From: Hyphococcus sp.
Lineage (GTDB): Bacteria; Pseudomonadota; Alphaproteobacteria; Caulobacterales; Parvularculaceae
Direction: 5' to 3'
Assembly: GCA_028281665.1 (NCBI GenBank)
Contig: JANQJK010000004.1
Coordinates: 1 to 64,000 of the forward strand
Length of the DNA stretch: 64,000 nt
A program made the translations under genes and the position numbers. Shown here in pieces: positions 25,072 to 35,028 of this stretch (positions are counted from its first letter, which is position 1; every line of letters begins with the position of its first letter). Under the pieces are notes generated by a model. The model saw only the letters and a program-made list of their open reading frames with translations. It made no database searches and was not told the origin of the DNA.

Positions 25072-26628
25072 TTAAAACTGCTCAGCGATACTCAGGAGTG
25101 TGGCGTCAATCTGACGTGTGGCAGCGGGCGAATCCAGCGGCCGGTCATTTACAATAATTGAGAAAACCAGAGTTTTTCCGCTGCGAGCCAGCATGTAACC
25201 GGACAATGCATCGACGTGGTTTAGGGTTCCCGTCTTGGCAAATACTTTCCCTTCCAGCGCTGACCCTCGGAACCGATACTTAAGCGTCCCAACCGAGTCA
25301 CCGCCAACTGGCAAGCTGGCGCGAAAGATGTCTCCCCATGACGCGGAAGCCGCGTAGCGCAGAAGGGTTGTAATGGTGGCTGGGCTTGCGCGATTGTAGT
25401 TCGACAGACCCGAACCGTCAGCAATACTATAAGATCCGCGTGGCACGCCGACGCCATCTAAGAATTTTTGTATCTGCAATAATCCGCAAAAGGAAGATCC
25501 TGTTCCAGCCGCGCGGCCCAATTGACGAAGCAGAACCTCAGCATACAGATTTTGACTTTCGCGATTGACCTCGATCACGATATCGCGGGTAGAAGCGGGT
25601 TGGAGCGACGCGATGACGATTTCATTCGATGTATTCTGATTGCGTTGGGCGCATTGCGATTGAGCGGCGGGGTCGTTCGGATCAACTGGTATCGGTTCGT
25701 CTGCAAATTGGAGAGGCCGACTACGCGTCCGCAACTTCCCCGAAACCGATACGCCCTTAGCCTCCAGCGCTCTTTTGAGGTACCACGCGGCCAAATGCGC
25801 GGGGTCGTCGACTGCCAGATCCAGTGTCACCGATTTCGATGCCATGGGTAGTTCTCCGTAGAGCCGAGCCGTCTGATGGCCTATACGCCGCTCCAACCGA
25901 AGCGCCCTTGGCGCCTCTGCGTCGCTGGTCTTCGCCTCATTGTGGAGATCGAAATAACTTGGTCCGGCGTCGATCCACGAAGCGTTTGCGTCCTCGCCTG
26001 GCTCATTGGACGGCGTTATTCTCAGAGGAAGGACATTATCGTTTACAGCGATCGCCGAAATAGATGTTCCGTGGCCGAATTTCAGGTCGTCCCAGTTCCA
26101 CCCCAGAGGCTTCCGTTCGTCGGCAAACCATCTGTCATCGCCGACAATATCACCGACTTCAGTGATCCCGGATTCCGCCACTGCTTTCGCCAGGGCTTCA
26201 ATGCATCGCATCTTGCAGTTCTCTCCGAAGCCGATGGTTGGGTCGCCACGTCCTACTAACGCAAGGGTCGGCGGTCCCAAGTCTGTCGGCTCCGATACGA
26301 CTCGTAGTGCACGATCTAAGGCGGACAACTCTTCTTCTGCCGCGAGAGCGGCAGCCGTTACGAACAATTTAACGTTCGAGGCTGGAGCAAACCGTTCATC
26401 CGCTCGATGTGCTACAAGAATATTACCGTCTAGGTCGGTCACCGAGATTCCGTATCGAAACCCGCCAAGTTCCGGGTGGGCTGTTGCTTTGCCTTGTTCT
26501 CGACTATGCGCTGGCGCAGTCGCAACAGCCATAGTGACGACCCCAACAACGATCATCAGCCAAAAACGAAATACAACGCACGAGGACATCATATAGTTCT
26601 TATTCATCGATGAGAGGAACTCACACAT
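25072..26628 (-). CDS. dacB: D-alanyl-D-alanine carboxypeptidase/endopeptidase (PBP4, S13 family)
   Basis: A 518-aa periplasmic peptidoglycan hydrolase that trims the terminal D-Ala or cuts cross-links. The three active-site motifs are visible: SxxK in FAPASNVKLFVTAAALAAEE, SxN in SIADGSGLSNYNRASPATIT, and KTG in GKVFAKTGTLNHVDALSGYM. The signal peptide around FRFWLMIVVGVVTMAVATAP is preceded by a long N-terminal tail, so the true start may lie further in. ATG 26628 is chosen because AAGGA stands seven bases upstream, which the GTG at 26649 lacks. The length is normal for PBP4. It is a lone gene on the island; a chromosomal copy probably exists elsewhere. Confidence 0.9.
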   Translation of the reverse strand: MCEFLSSMNKNYMMSSCVVFRFWLMIVVGVVTMAVATAPAHSREQGKATAHPELGGFRYGISVTDLDGNILVAHRADERFAPASNVKLFVTAAALAAEEELSALDRALRVVSEPTDLGPPTLALVGRGDPTIGFGENCKMRCIEALAKAVAESGITEVGDIVGDDRWFADERKPLGWNWDDLKFGHGTSISAIAVNDNVLPLRITPSNEPGEDANASWIDAGPSYFDLHNEAKTSDAEAPRALRLERRIGHQTARLYGELPMASKSVTLDLAVDDPAHLAAWYLKRALEAKGVSVSGKLRTRSRPLQFADEPIPVDPNDPAAQSQCAQRNQNTSNEIVIASLQPASTRDIVIEVNRESQNLYAEVLLRQLGRAAGTGSSFCGLLQIQKFLDGVGVPRGSYSIADGSGLSNYNRASPATITTLLRYAASASWGDIFRASLPVGGDSVGTLKYRFRGSALEGKVFAKTGTLNHVDALSGYMLARSGKTLVFSIIVNDRPLDSPAATRQIDATLLSIAEQF

Positions 26629-26649
26629 TAGTATATCCTTTTCAACCAC

Positions 26650-27044
26650 GCCAATACCATTGTTCGTAGGCGGTGCGGCTATTACAAACCGGTCTGTGAT
26701 TGTGATAGACCTGCGTCTTTTCTTTTGTTCTCATTGATCTAGGCGTCGAGCCTCAAATCATAGGAATACCTTATTCCAATATCCGCTTCGGCGTAAGCGA
26801 ACAGGTTTGGCCGACTCACGTGCGTATCACCCGGAACAATCTGAACGGGCTTGGGGGCGCATGCTCGCGCTATTTGAAACGCAACCTGCAGCGTAGTAGC
26901 CATCGCGTCTTGTGTCTAAGAAGGCCTCAGCATTAACTTCAATTATATCTCCGACGAGTGCAGAGAGCGGGCACCGGAGAGAGATGACGGAGTAACTCAA
27001 GAGTCTGAGGTCGGTAGAGCGCACTGTGAAGGCTCCCTCCTAAT
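26650..27044. other. non-coding stretch between dacB and the M28 gene
   Basis: I see no gene and no clear hairpin. The only open frame (26827-27024, minus) has no domain and no ribosome-binding site. Confidence 0.5.
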
Positions 27045-28691
27045 CTAGTCGCGCGCCTCCGCACTCGCATCGCGTAGCGCCTTGAACTCGCTGCCCTCCG
27101 CCCAGTTGGGCCACGCCTTGCTATTGCCCAAACGTTTGGTGACCGCGTGGATCAGTTCGGCGTCATGTACGATGCCGCTTAGATCCCAGTCCGTCGACCA
27201 TTCATCGCTCTGCTGGTGATAGTCGTTCGCTGCGTAATCCGCCGCGATCTGCGCCGCCCGTTCGGCGCCGCCATCGACAAGATTGCGCCCCGAGTTGAAG
27301 CTGACGGCGGGGACGCCGACCTGGGCGAACGCGAAATGGTCCGACCGGAAGAAGCTGCCCGCGGCCGGGTTGGGGTCCGGCGAATAGCTCCGGCCCTTTT
27401 TTGCGGCTTCTTCGATCATAATATCGAGCAAACCGAGCTTGGCGCTGCCAGAGATTGAGAAATCCCGGGTCGGACCATGAACGCCAGGCGCGTCAACATT
27501 TATCACGCCGGCCGTCTTTTCCAGCGGATAGAGAGGATTGGCGGCATAATACTTCGCGCCTAACAGTCCGCTTTCTTCTGCTCCGACGGCGAGAAAGACG
27601 AGGCTGCGTTCGGTCCCTTCATCCTGCACGAACGCGCGGCCCATTTCGATCATGAACCCCATTCCCGTGGCATTGTCGATCGCACCGTTATAAATCGTGT
27701 CGCCCGTTTCGTCGGGTTCGCCGATCCCGAGATGGTCGTGGTGTCCGGTGAATACGACATATTCATCGGGACGCTTCGTCCCCGGAAGAATGCCGACAAC
27801 ATTCTTCACAGCGATTTCTTCGCTGCGGGCGTTAATTGTAGCGTCGATGGTTGCGCCGAGTTCCATCGGCTGGAAATCGCGGCGTTGCGCCTTGGCCTTG
27901 GCTTGTTCATAGCTTGTGCCTGCCGCCTCGAAAATCCGGCTGGCGACATCGACATGCATCCAGCCCTGAAGCGCGGAATGCGCCGCAGCCGGATCCTCGC
28001 GAACAATATCTAACGTTACATCGTTGCCATTGGAGATAACGCCCCACGGATAGCTTGCCGGCTTGGTCTCATGGATGACTAGAATACCCGCCGCGCCGCG
28101 ACGCGCGGCTTCCTCGTATTTGTAGGTCCAACGACCGTAATAGGTCATGGCCTCGCCGCCGAAATCGCCTTCGCCGCCTTCAAAATCCGGGTCGTTGACA
28201 AGGGCTACAATCACCTTGCCCGCAACATCGACATCCTTGAAATCGGACCAGTCGCGCTCCGGCGCGTGCGTGCCATACCCGACGAACAACAGGGGCGCGT
28301 CTTCAAGCTTCACCGCCGACATGCCGTTGACGGGCGATCGCACGGCGAGATCCTGATCTTGCACCATGGCGACGTCGTTACCGCCAATAGTGATGGAAAG
28401 TTTTGGAGCATCGGTCATGGTCGAACGATTGAGGATCACGTCCTGCGTCCAGGCCCGCGATCCGTCGGCCCGCAAGTCGCCGCCGGGCTCTAGCCCCACG
28501 CTGGCGAAGGCGCCGGACAGGTAAGCGACCGTTTTGTCTTCACCTGCCGTCCCCGGCGCCCGGCCTTCGAACCAATCGTCCGATAAGGTCCGGATATGAT
28601 GGTCGATGCGCTGAATGGAAAAATCCTGCGCGGCGGCGGGCAGGGATGTGGCTAGCGCCAAGGCACTGCCGGCGGCAAACAATCGTGTCAT
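27045..28691 (-). CDS. secreted M28-family zinc aminopeptidase with PA domain
   Basis: A 548-aa exported metallopeptidase. ATG 28691 is chosen because AGGAG is seven bases upstream and it starts the signal peptide (TRLFAAGSALALATSLPAAA). A protease-associated insert lies at about 130-240. The M28 zinc ligands are visible: TGHHDHLGIG (H and D), GAIDNATGMGFMIEMG (D), FLAVGAEESGLLGAKYYA (catalytic Glu and ligand Glu), NVDAPG and FRSDHFAFAQVGVPAVSF. It removes N-terminal residues from peptides in the periplasm or outside. It is on the same strand as the other island peptidases but well separated, so it is probably transcribed on its own. Confidence 0.92.
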   Translation of the reverse strand: MTRLFAAGSALALATSLPAAAQDFSIQRIDHHIRTLSDDWFEGRAPGTAGEDKTVAYLSGAFASVGLEPGGDLRADGSRAWTQDVILNRSTMTDAPKLSITIGGNDVAMVQDQDLAVRSPVNGMSAVKLEDAPLLFVGYGTHAPERDWSDFKDVDVAGKVIVALVNDPDFEGGEGDFGGEAMTYYGRWTYKYEEAARRGAAGILVIHETKPASYPWGVISNGNDVTLDIVREDPAAAHSALQGWMHVDVASRIFEAAGTSYEQAKAKAQRRDFQPMELGATIDATINARSEEIAVKNVVGILPGTKRPDEYVVFTGHHDHLGIGEPDETGDTIYNGAIDNATGMGFMIEMGRAFVQDEGTERSLVFLAVGAEESGLLGAKYYAANPLYPLEKTAGVINVDAPGVHGPTRDFSISGSAKLGLLDIMIEEAAKKGRSYSPDPNPAAGSFFRSDHFAFAQVGVPAVSFNSGRNLVDGGAERAAQIAADYAANDYHQQSDEWSTDWDLSGIVHDAELIHAVTKRLGNSKAWPNWAEGSEFKALRDASAEARD

Positions 28692-28777
28692 ATTCTTCTC
28701 CTGGTCATGAACCGCCACAATCCGCAGGGTCGATGCGTAATCGTGCGTCGTCAGACTTTTTTGTAACAGAACAATCG

Positions 28778-30043
28778 CTATTTCAGAACATCGGGCGATT
28801 CAAGGGTGGCCGTTTGGGCGGCTTCGACGTCCCGCATCAATCGAAGCAGGTTGCCGCTCCACACTTTCTCAATGTCTTCTTCGCTGTGCCCGGCCTTCGA
28901 GAGGGCCTGCGTAATCTTTGGTACAGCGGTAACGTCGGCCATACCATCGACACCGCCGCCGCCATCCCAATCGGCGCCGATCCCAACATGATCAATGCCG
29001 ACGAGATCAATGGTGTAGAACAAATGCTCCAAATACTTTTCAAAGCTGGAGCGCGGCGGCGGAAACGCGTCGTCAATCGCTTGCCGAGCCGCCCGATAGG
29101 CGCGCATCTCTTCGTCTGATCGCGGATCAAAAAAGGACCCATTCTCAGCCTCGAAGGCCTCTAAAGCTGCTCGTCGTTCGGGTGTTGGCTCAAGCGCTTC
29201 AAGATAACCTCCAAACGCGTTGACATGAATCACGCCGCCGCTCTCGGCGAGTTGGATAAGAAGATCGTCCGGCACATTGCGGGCGTGCTCAAACACACCA
29301 TCAGGACCACTATGGGAAAGGATTACGGGTGTTGAAGAAACGGCCATCATGTCCCGAAGCGCAGCGTCTGACGCATGAGAGGCGTCAACGATCAGTCCAA
29401 GCCGATTGGCCTCGCGAACGAGTTGCTTGCCCAACTCGCTCAATCCGCCATGCAAGGGGTCATCGGTCGAGCTGTCGGCGAATTGATTGCTGCGGAAATG
29501 AACCAATCCGAGCATGCGCAGACCACCCGCATAAAAAACTTCGAGAAGCGAGATATCGTCTCCCAGCGGGTAGGCGTTCTCCATGCTCTGGAACACAACG
29601 ATTTTGCCTTCGTCGTGAATACGGGAGGCGTCATCTGCTTCGAAGGCCAGCTCGACTGAGTCGGCGTATTTCGCCGCCAATTCGCGGATCGACATTTGTC
29701 TCAACAGGGCGGACGTCCGCGCTTTTCTATATGACGCCTCGTCTAGGGGGCCGGGCGCAGTATAGATCACCCAAAATCCGCCATCGAGCCGCCCTTCCTG
29801 CAAGCGCGGCAGATCGACATTGGTCCGGTCTTTCTCGAATGAGCCACTGACGGAGAAATCATATCCAGGCCGATGGAAAAGAGCCGGCGTATCGAGATGA
29901 GCGTCAAGGGTGAGAAGCTTTTCATGCAGAGCTGCCTCTGCCGCACTAAGCCCGAGTGAATCTGGAATTTGGGATTCATGTTGAGTTGAGGCGCAAGATG
30001 TGCACACGCCAATCAGCAGTCCAGCCAAACTTTGTCTGATCAT
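28778..30043 (-). CDS. membrane dipeptidase (M19, renal-dipeptidase family), lipoprotein
   Basis: A 421-aa zinc dipeptidase; relatives split dipeptides, often with a D-residue at the C-terminal position. ATG 30043 is chosen for its ribosome-binding site GGAGG and because it begins a lipoprotein signal (IRQSLAGLLIGVCTSCAS, lipobox TSC). Metal-site motifs are LTLDAHLDTP (H-x-D), VFQSMENAYP (Glu), VDASHASDAA (His), ILSHSGPDG (His) and GIDHVGIGADWDGGGG (Asp). It fits a role in breaking peptides imported through a TonB receptor or shed from the cell wall. Confidence 0.92.
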   Translation of the reverse strand: MIRQSLAGLLIGVCTSCASTQHESQIPDSLGLSAAEAALHEKLLTLDAHLDTPALFHRPGYDFSVSGSFEKDRTNVDLPRLQEGRLDGGFWVIYTAPGPLDEASYRKARTSALLRQMSIRELAAKYADSVELAFEADDASRIHDEGKIVVFQSMENAYPLGDDISLLEVFYAGGLRMLGLVHFRSNQFADSSTDDPLHGGLSELGKQLVREANRLGLIVDASHASDAALRDMMAVSSTPVILSHSGPDGVFEHARNVPDDLLIQLAESGGVIHVNAFGGYLEALEPTPERRAALEAFEAENGSFFDPRSDEEMRAYRAARQAIDDAFPPPRSSFEKYLEHLFYTIDLVGIDHVGIGADWDGGGGVDGMADVTAVPKITQALSKAGHSEEDIEKVWSGNLLRLMRDVEAAQTATLESPDVLK

Positions 30044-30519
30044 TATAGTCCTCCACTGAATAAGTATTGAATACGAAGCAGCCGAGATACGCAATCAAAA
30101 TTGCGGTGTTAGAAAATTGCTGAAGGGTCGTGCAAAAAAACACAATTTCGATGTCTGCTTTTGGCGATAATTTTCCGTTCGCTGAGGGCGCCGTTAATGT
30201 CCGGTTCGAGGATCTACCGGTTATTGGATCCGTTGCTCTCGCAATGTACACTATTCGCCAAAAGCGGACATTCGCGGGACGCCTCCCGAACGCCTGAATT
30301 GCGCGCAATACCGCACTTGTGAAAAGACTACCGTTATGCTAGAAAAGCCAACAATTTAACGCTTAAATGCGTGGATAGTTCTTTCGTTGCGCAACATATT
30401 ATTTCTTAGTCAAACAAGTAGCAAACAACAGCGACATACGACGAGCCATGCCGATTGTTGACCGAAGGAAGTCGGATACCTGATGGCTTTAGGCGGATCG
30501 TCGGCTCGACGAACGCTGA
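30044..30519. other. non-coding gap carrying a dispersed repeat
   Basis: Holds the promoter region of the M19 gene and the inverted repeat described at 30149-30274. No gene is supported. The 3' side (30300-30500) shows nothing recognisable. Confidence 0.5.
30149..30274. repeat. 125-bp element with inverted ends (AATGTCYGCTTTTGGCG type)
   Basis: The left arm CGATGTCTGCTTTTGGCGAT (30149-30168) and the right arm, read on the minus strand as GAATGTCCGCTTTTGGCGAA (30254-30273), are inverted copies. Between them lies TAATGTCCGGTTCGAGGAT, which recurs near 22446 and 24388. It is non-coding and resembles a MITE-like or REP-like unit. Related half-sites are at 24926 and 39145. Confidence 0.55.
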
Positions 30520-32598
30520 TCAATCTCGTTCAGTTCCATCACCAATGTAACGGTCCAGCCAGCCGAGCACTTCGCGGTGCCATTGGACCGAGTTCTGCGG
30601 CTTGAGAACCCAATGGTTTTCGTCCGGGAAGATGAGCAGCTGACTTTCGATGTCCTGACGCTGGAGTGCGGTGAAGGCGGCGAAGCTCTGTTCGGGCGGC
30701 ACGCGGTAATCCTTGAGTCCTTGGATCACCATCATGGGTGTTTCCCAATTCCCAATATGTGTGACTGGGTTCCAGCGTTCGTAGAGTTCAGCATTCTCAA
30801 AGTAGGCGCCGGAGAAATCCCATTCGGGAAACCAGAGTTCCTCGGTTGAGTAATAGAAAGAGCGTAGGTCGAAGAGCCCGTCGTGATTGACGAGACAGTC
30901 GAACCGGTCCGGCCAGTTTCCGGCGATCCAATTGATCATGTAGCCGCCATAGGAGGCGCCGAGTGCACAGACCTTCTCACCGTTAAGCCAGTCATATTGG
31001 TCGACGGCTGCAGCGAGCCCTAATTGAAGATCCACAAGCGGCTTGCCGCCCCAATCTTCATTGATCGAGTCAGTAAACTCCTGTCCGTATCCCGTCGATC
31101 CATGGAAATCGACAAACACGACGGCGTAGCCGGCGCCAGCGTAAACTTGCGGGTTCCAGCGATATGACCAGCCTTCAGAAAAACTCCCCTGGGGTCCGCC
31201 ATGGATAATGAAAGCCACCGGGTAACGCCCGCCTTCTTCGTAGCCCGCCGGCTTCATGACGTAACCGTAAACCGTCGCACCTTCGGCCCCGTCAAAAGAG
31301 AACTGTTCGTATGCGCCCATTTCGACGCCGGCGAGGGAGTCGGAATTTATATCCGTAAGCTGACGTTTTTCTCCGCCATCTAGAGGAACGGCGAAAAGTT
31401 CCGCCGGGCGGTCCAGCGCCCGCTCTGTAAAGATAACATGGTCTCCGGCGACCGCCGGCGCGCTTGCGTTAAATCCTTTGGTGAGACGGCTGACCTCGCC
31501 ATCGGAGACCGATGCGGTAAAGACTGGATGCGTCCCTACATCGCCCGCCGTGAAAACCACACTCTCGCCATCGGCGGTAAAGGTCAGCTCACCAACGGAG
31601 CGGTCGAAGCCTTCGGTGAGGTTACGCATTTCCCCGTTCGAAAGGTTCATCAGCATCAGGTCGGTCTGGTCGGACTCGTATCCTGCGCGCGCCATGGACG
31701 TGAAGGCGAGCGTGCCGCCATCAGGAGACAGGGTCGGCTCGCGATCCTTGCCGTCCATGCCCTCAGTCAACAGGATCGGTTCTTCGTCGCCGGTCAGGAC
31801 TGTGCTGTAAATGTCGAAATCAGTTGAGCGCGGCTCGTCCGGGCCGGCCTTCCGCATCGAAAAATAAACAGTTTCGTTGTCCGGGGAGATGGCGAATGCG
31901 TCCCTTCCGCCAAAGGGAACGCTCGGCACATCGCCAACCAGGCCGCCCATCAGGCGCACCGGTTCGCCCGCGGTCATGCGTCGTCCCACGATCGGCGCGG
32001 CGAATAGCGTATTGCGGCGGCCGTCTTTAAAACTGTCCCAGTGTCTGACGAAGAGGCTTTCGTAAAGTATGCCTGTCTCGGGGCTATCTTCAACATTCTG
32101 AAAACGGTCCGCCGTACACTGAAGAGTGGCGCATTCGGGATAAATAGCGGCGGCGAATACGATATGCGTGGCGTCGTGCGCAAGCCTGAATGTTGCAATG
32201 TCCACGGGATAGTCGGTTACCTGCCGCGCCCGGCCGCCGGCGGCCGGCTTGCGCCAGACCTGGCTTGAACCCGAGCGGGAGGAAAGAAAGAAGATGGTTT
32301 CGCCGTCAGGACTCCATTGCGGCTCGCTGTCGCTTTCCGGCGCATTGGTCAGCCGCTGCGGCGCACTGCCTTCCGCAAGGGCGAGAATGAAGATATTCGA
32401 GTCTCCGCGATTTCTTTCGAGATCGGCCTCGCGCACGACAAAGGCGACTTTGTCGCCGCCAGGATTCGCTACCGGGCCGCTCACACGGTCGAGGCTATGA
32501 AGCGTCTCGATGGTCAGGCCCTCGGCGGCCGCGCCGCTAAGCCCGCAAAGCGCCGCCGCTGATAGTAGCGCGGCGAGCCGCGTGAAACTGCGAAACAT
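30520..32598 (-). CDS. exported S9-family prolyl-oligopeptidase-type peptidase
   Basis: A 692-aa serine peptidase. ATG 32598 is chosen because it starts the signal peptide (MFRSFTRLAALLSAAALCGL) with GAAGGA upstream. Residues 30-400 form a WD40-like PD40 propeller (PQWSPDGETIFFLSSRSGSS, PTLSPDGGTLAFTSM). The C-terminal alpha/beta-hydrolase domain has VAFIIHGGPQGSFSEGWSYR, the catalytic Ser in CALGASYGGYMINWIAGNWP, Asp in QGLKDYRVPPEQS and His in PDENHWVL. The enzyme would be a dipeptidyl- or acylaminoacyl-peptidase acting on short peptides in the periplasm. It is the third exported peptidase gene in a row on this strand. Confidence 0.93.
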   Translation of the reverse strand: MFRSFTRLAALLSAAALCGLSGAAAEGLTIETLHSLDRVSGPVANPGGDKVAFVVREADLERNRGDSNIFILALAEGSAPQRLTNAPESDSEPQWSPDGETIFFLSSRSGSSQVWRKPAAGGRARQVTDYPVDIATFRLAHDATHIVFAAAIYPECATLQCTADRFQNVEDSPETGILYESLFVRHWDSFKDGRRNTLFAAPIVGRRMTAGEPVRLMGGLVGDVPSVPFGGRDAFAISPDNETVYFSMRKAGPDEPRSTDFDIYSTVLTGDEEPILLTEGMDGKDREPTLSPDGGTLAFTSMARAGYESDQTDLMLMNLSNGEMRNLTEGFDRSVGELTFTADGESVVFTAGDVGTHPVFTASVSDGEVSRLTKGFNASAPAVAGDHVIFTERALDRPAELFAVPLDGGEKRQLTDINSDSLAGVEMGAYEQFSFDGAEGATVYGYVMKPAGYEEGGRYPVAFIIHGGPQGSFSEGWSYRWNPQVYAGAGYAVVFVDFHGSTGYGQEFTDSINEDWGGKPLVDLQLGLAAAVDQYDWLNGEKVCALGASYGGYMINWIAGNWPDRFDCLVNHDGLFDLRSFYYSTEELWFPEWDFSGAYFENAELYERWNPVTHIGNWETPMMVIQGLKDYRVPPEQSFAAFTALQRQDIESQLLIFPDENHWVLKPQNSVQWHREVLGWLDRYIGDGTERD

Positions 32599-32815
32599 AA
32601 ATTGTGTTCCTTCTTCTTGCTGGGCCTGCTGTTGAACTAAGTCCTGGCGGGCTGCTGGTGGGCTCGGGTAACTTAACCAATAACGAGATTTGTACAAATC
32701 GCATTCGAGTTCTTGTATCGGTCCCTCGTCTGCCGTCGATGTAGAGATATCGTGACGTCAATCGCAAAAGGACCAAACCAAAACAATTGATCGGCTTGCG
32801 CACGCCGAACAACGG

Positions 32816-32849
32816 CGAAAAAGGGCGGTGCTCAAGATTGAGCACCGCC
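32816..32849 (-). terminator. Rho-independent terminator of the ZnuD-like receptor gene
   Basis: On the minus strand a perfect 12-bp stem GGCGGTGCTCAA / TTGAGCACCGCC with a 2-nt spacer is followed by CTTTTT. It begins 14 bp after the receptor stop codon. Confidence 0.9.
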
Positions 32850-32862
32850 GACTATTCCTGCA

Positions 32863-34971
32863 TTAAAAGTCCGCCGAAACCGCAATGCGGAAATTGCGGC
32901 CGCGGAGCGGCAATACATCCTTCAAGAAGGATGAGTGAATACGCGCTTCTTGGTCGGCGAGGTTCGTCGCCGTCAATTGGACAGCGAATGGGCTGTCCGC
33001 ACCCATCGGGCGGATCGTCGCGTAAAGATTGATCAATTCATAACCATCCGTCGCCAACTCAAACGCCGCGACGTCGTCTTGATCAGGCACAACCTCAACC
33101 TCGAAACGAAGGTCGCCATATTCATGGCGCGCTTCAAGTCCGAGCACGGCGGAGAGCGGCGGGATCCGCGGCATATCTTCGTCAAGGCCGCCGTCTCGGG
33201 TCGCTCTGACATAGTCAACGCCGACATCGCCGAAAAAGCCAAGGCCGCCGCTGCGGAAGAGCTCCGCCTGGGCTTCCGCTTCGAAGCCGCGGAAATCTAC
33301 ATCATCCTGCAGGAACGTGAAGACCGGCAAGCCGTCCTCCTCGTCTCCGGTCTCATCCAGAATGATGAAGTCTTGATAGGAGGTATAAAAACCATTGAGC
33401 GAAAGGCGAAGGCGTTCGGTCGTATAACGGATTGTGCCTTCAACCCCGGCGCCGACTTCCTCATCGAGATTGACATCGCCGATTTCGAAAGCGTCTGTCG
33501 CGAGGTGCGGTCCATTGGCGAAGAGCGCCGTTGACGACGGCGCACGCTCGGTGCGGAAACCGTTGACGCCGATGAAGACGTCTTCGGTCGCCTGATAGCC
33601 AACGCCCCCGGAGACAGAAAAGCCATCAAACTCCCGGCTTACCCCTGCGACGATGTTTTCTTGTTTGGTGCGTTCATAGCGACCGCCGAGGTCGATCCGC
33701 CAGGGCCCGTTCGAGTATTCCTGCAACGCGAAGAAACCATACTGGGAGGTATCCGAAGGCGGTACAAACGCCTCTTCACCGATGGCGGAAAACTCTGAGA
33801 ATCGCAATTGAACGCCTTGGGCGCCGCGCAACTTGCCGCCGAGGAATTCTCTTTCCCGGTTGACCAATTCTATGCGGCCTTCCCAACCTTCATTCGAAAA
33901 GACGGTGCCGATTTCGCCCGGACCCTCGAACTCCGCATGCTCATAGTCCGCATAGCCAACGCGGAGTTTCACCTTTTCGAGCCAGCCGTTGAAACGGTAT
34001 TCACCAGCGAAGTCGATGCGACGTTGCTGGAGGTCGATGAAGCCGCCTTCTTCTTCCTCTTCTCCTTCTTCCTCCTCCTCTTCGCCCTCTTCATGACCAT
34101 GACCACCCGGAAGGCCATACTCGCTGTCGATCAGCGTGCCGGATACGCCAAAAAACCCGTTCTCACCGATCCAGGACATGCCGCCTGAACCGCCGTAGGT
34201 TTCAAAGAAGGTGTTTTCGGCCGTTCCAAACACTTCTTCCTCTTCTTCGTGTTCTTCGCCCTCTTCTTCTTCCTCGGCCTCTTCTAGAGCCCGCAGCCGG
34301 GCTGATTCCGCAAAGCCTGGAATGTCGTAATCTTCGGCCTCGCGATAGAAACCGTCGCCATGAAGGACGATGGCGCCGCCGCCAACTTCGCCGATTTTCA
34401 AGTCGAATGCGCCTGAACCGTCGAAACCGTCATCGACGGTTGTCACGCCGACCGTTCCCGTCAGATCAAAGCCATCTTCCGGGACCTCGTTTGGAATGCG
34501 GCCGGAAACGACGTTGACGACGCCGCCGGCAGCGGACGATCCGTAAAGCAACATCGATGTGCCGCGGACGATCTCGACCTGGTCAGCGGTCGCAGGGTCA
34601 ATCGAGACGGCGTGGTCAGGGCTTGTAACACTAGCGTCAATTGCTCCTATGCCATTGTCGAGAACGCGGATACGGTCGTCGCCAAGACCGCGAATGATCG
34701 GCCGGCTGGCAGCGGCGCCGAAATAGGTCGTTGAAACACCCGGTTCGTGCGCGATGGTTTCCGCGACGGTATTCTGGAAGTTTCGCGCAAGCTCTTCTTT
34801 GTCTACGACCGACGTACCGATGATAGTCTCATCGATGGAACGCTCCAGCGGCGAGGCGGTGACAACGATTTCGTCTCTTCTGACGTCTTCTGCATTCGCG
34901 GCGCCGCAGATTGCGCATGAAATGGCCAACGCGGATGCGCTGGCCGAAATACTATTCTTAAAGGATTGCAT
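32863..34971 (-). CDS. znuD: ZnuD-like TonB-dependent receptor with Glu/His-rich loops
   Basis: A 702-aa outer-membrane receptor, probably for zinc. ATG 34971 is chosen because GGAGGGG is upstream and a signal peptide follows (SASALAISCAICGAANA). TonB box DEIVVTASPLE; plug motifs RPIIRGLGDDRIRVLDNG and VEIVRGTSMLLYGSSAAGGV; C-terminal LRGRNFRIAVSADF. Two long loops consist almost only of Glu with His and Gly, one after ESARLRALEEA (nt ~34220-34290) and one after LPGGHGHEEG (nt ~34030-34110). Such loops are known from ZnuD-type zinc receptors. The neighbouring Fur/Zur gene and COG0523 GTPase support zinc, though nickel or another metal is possible. Confidence 0.87.
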   Translation of the reverse strand: MQSFKNSISASASALAISCAICGAANAEDVRRDEIVVTASPLERSIDETIIGTSVVDKEELARNFQNTVAETIAHEPGVSTTYFGAAASRPIIRGLGDDRIRVLDNGIGAIDASVTSPDHAVSIDPATADQVEIVRGTSMLLYGSSAAGGVVNVVSGRIPNEVPEDGFDLTGTVGVTTVDDGFDGSGAFDLKIGEVGGGAIVLHGDGFYREAEDYDIPGFAESARLRALEEAEEEEEGEEHEEEEEVFGTAENTFFETYGGSGGMSWIGENGFFGVSGTLIDSEYGLPGGHGHEEGEEEEEEGEEEEEGGFIDLQQRRIDFAGEYRFNGWLEKVKLRVGYADYEHAEFEGPGEIGTVFSNEGWEGRIELVNREREFLGGKLRGAQGVQLRFSEFSAIGEEAFVPPSDTSQYGFFALQEYSNGPWRIDLGGRYERTKQENIVAGVSREFDGFSVSGGVGYQATEDVFIGVNGFRTERAPSSTALFANGPHLATDAFEIGDVNLDEEVGAGVEGTIRYTTERLRLSLNGFYTSYQDFIILDETGDEEDGLPVFTFLQDDVDFRGFEAEAQAELFRSGGLGFFGDVGVDYVRATRDGGLDEDMPRIPPLSAVLGLEARHEYGDLRFEVEVVPDQDDVAAFELATDGYELINLYATIRPMGADSPFAVQLTATNLADQEARIHSSFLKDVLPLRGRNFRIAVSADF

Positions 34972-35028
34972 GATCCCCTCCATAAAAAACAGAACGAGGC
35001 ACCGCGAAACACGGCGCACTAAAGGCGA

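Noticed and set aside
32935-33534. A 199-aa plus-strand frame inside the ZnuD-like gene
   Set aside because: Shadow of the receptor; no domain and no ribosome-binding site.
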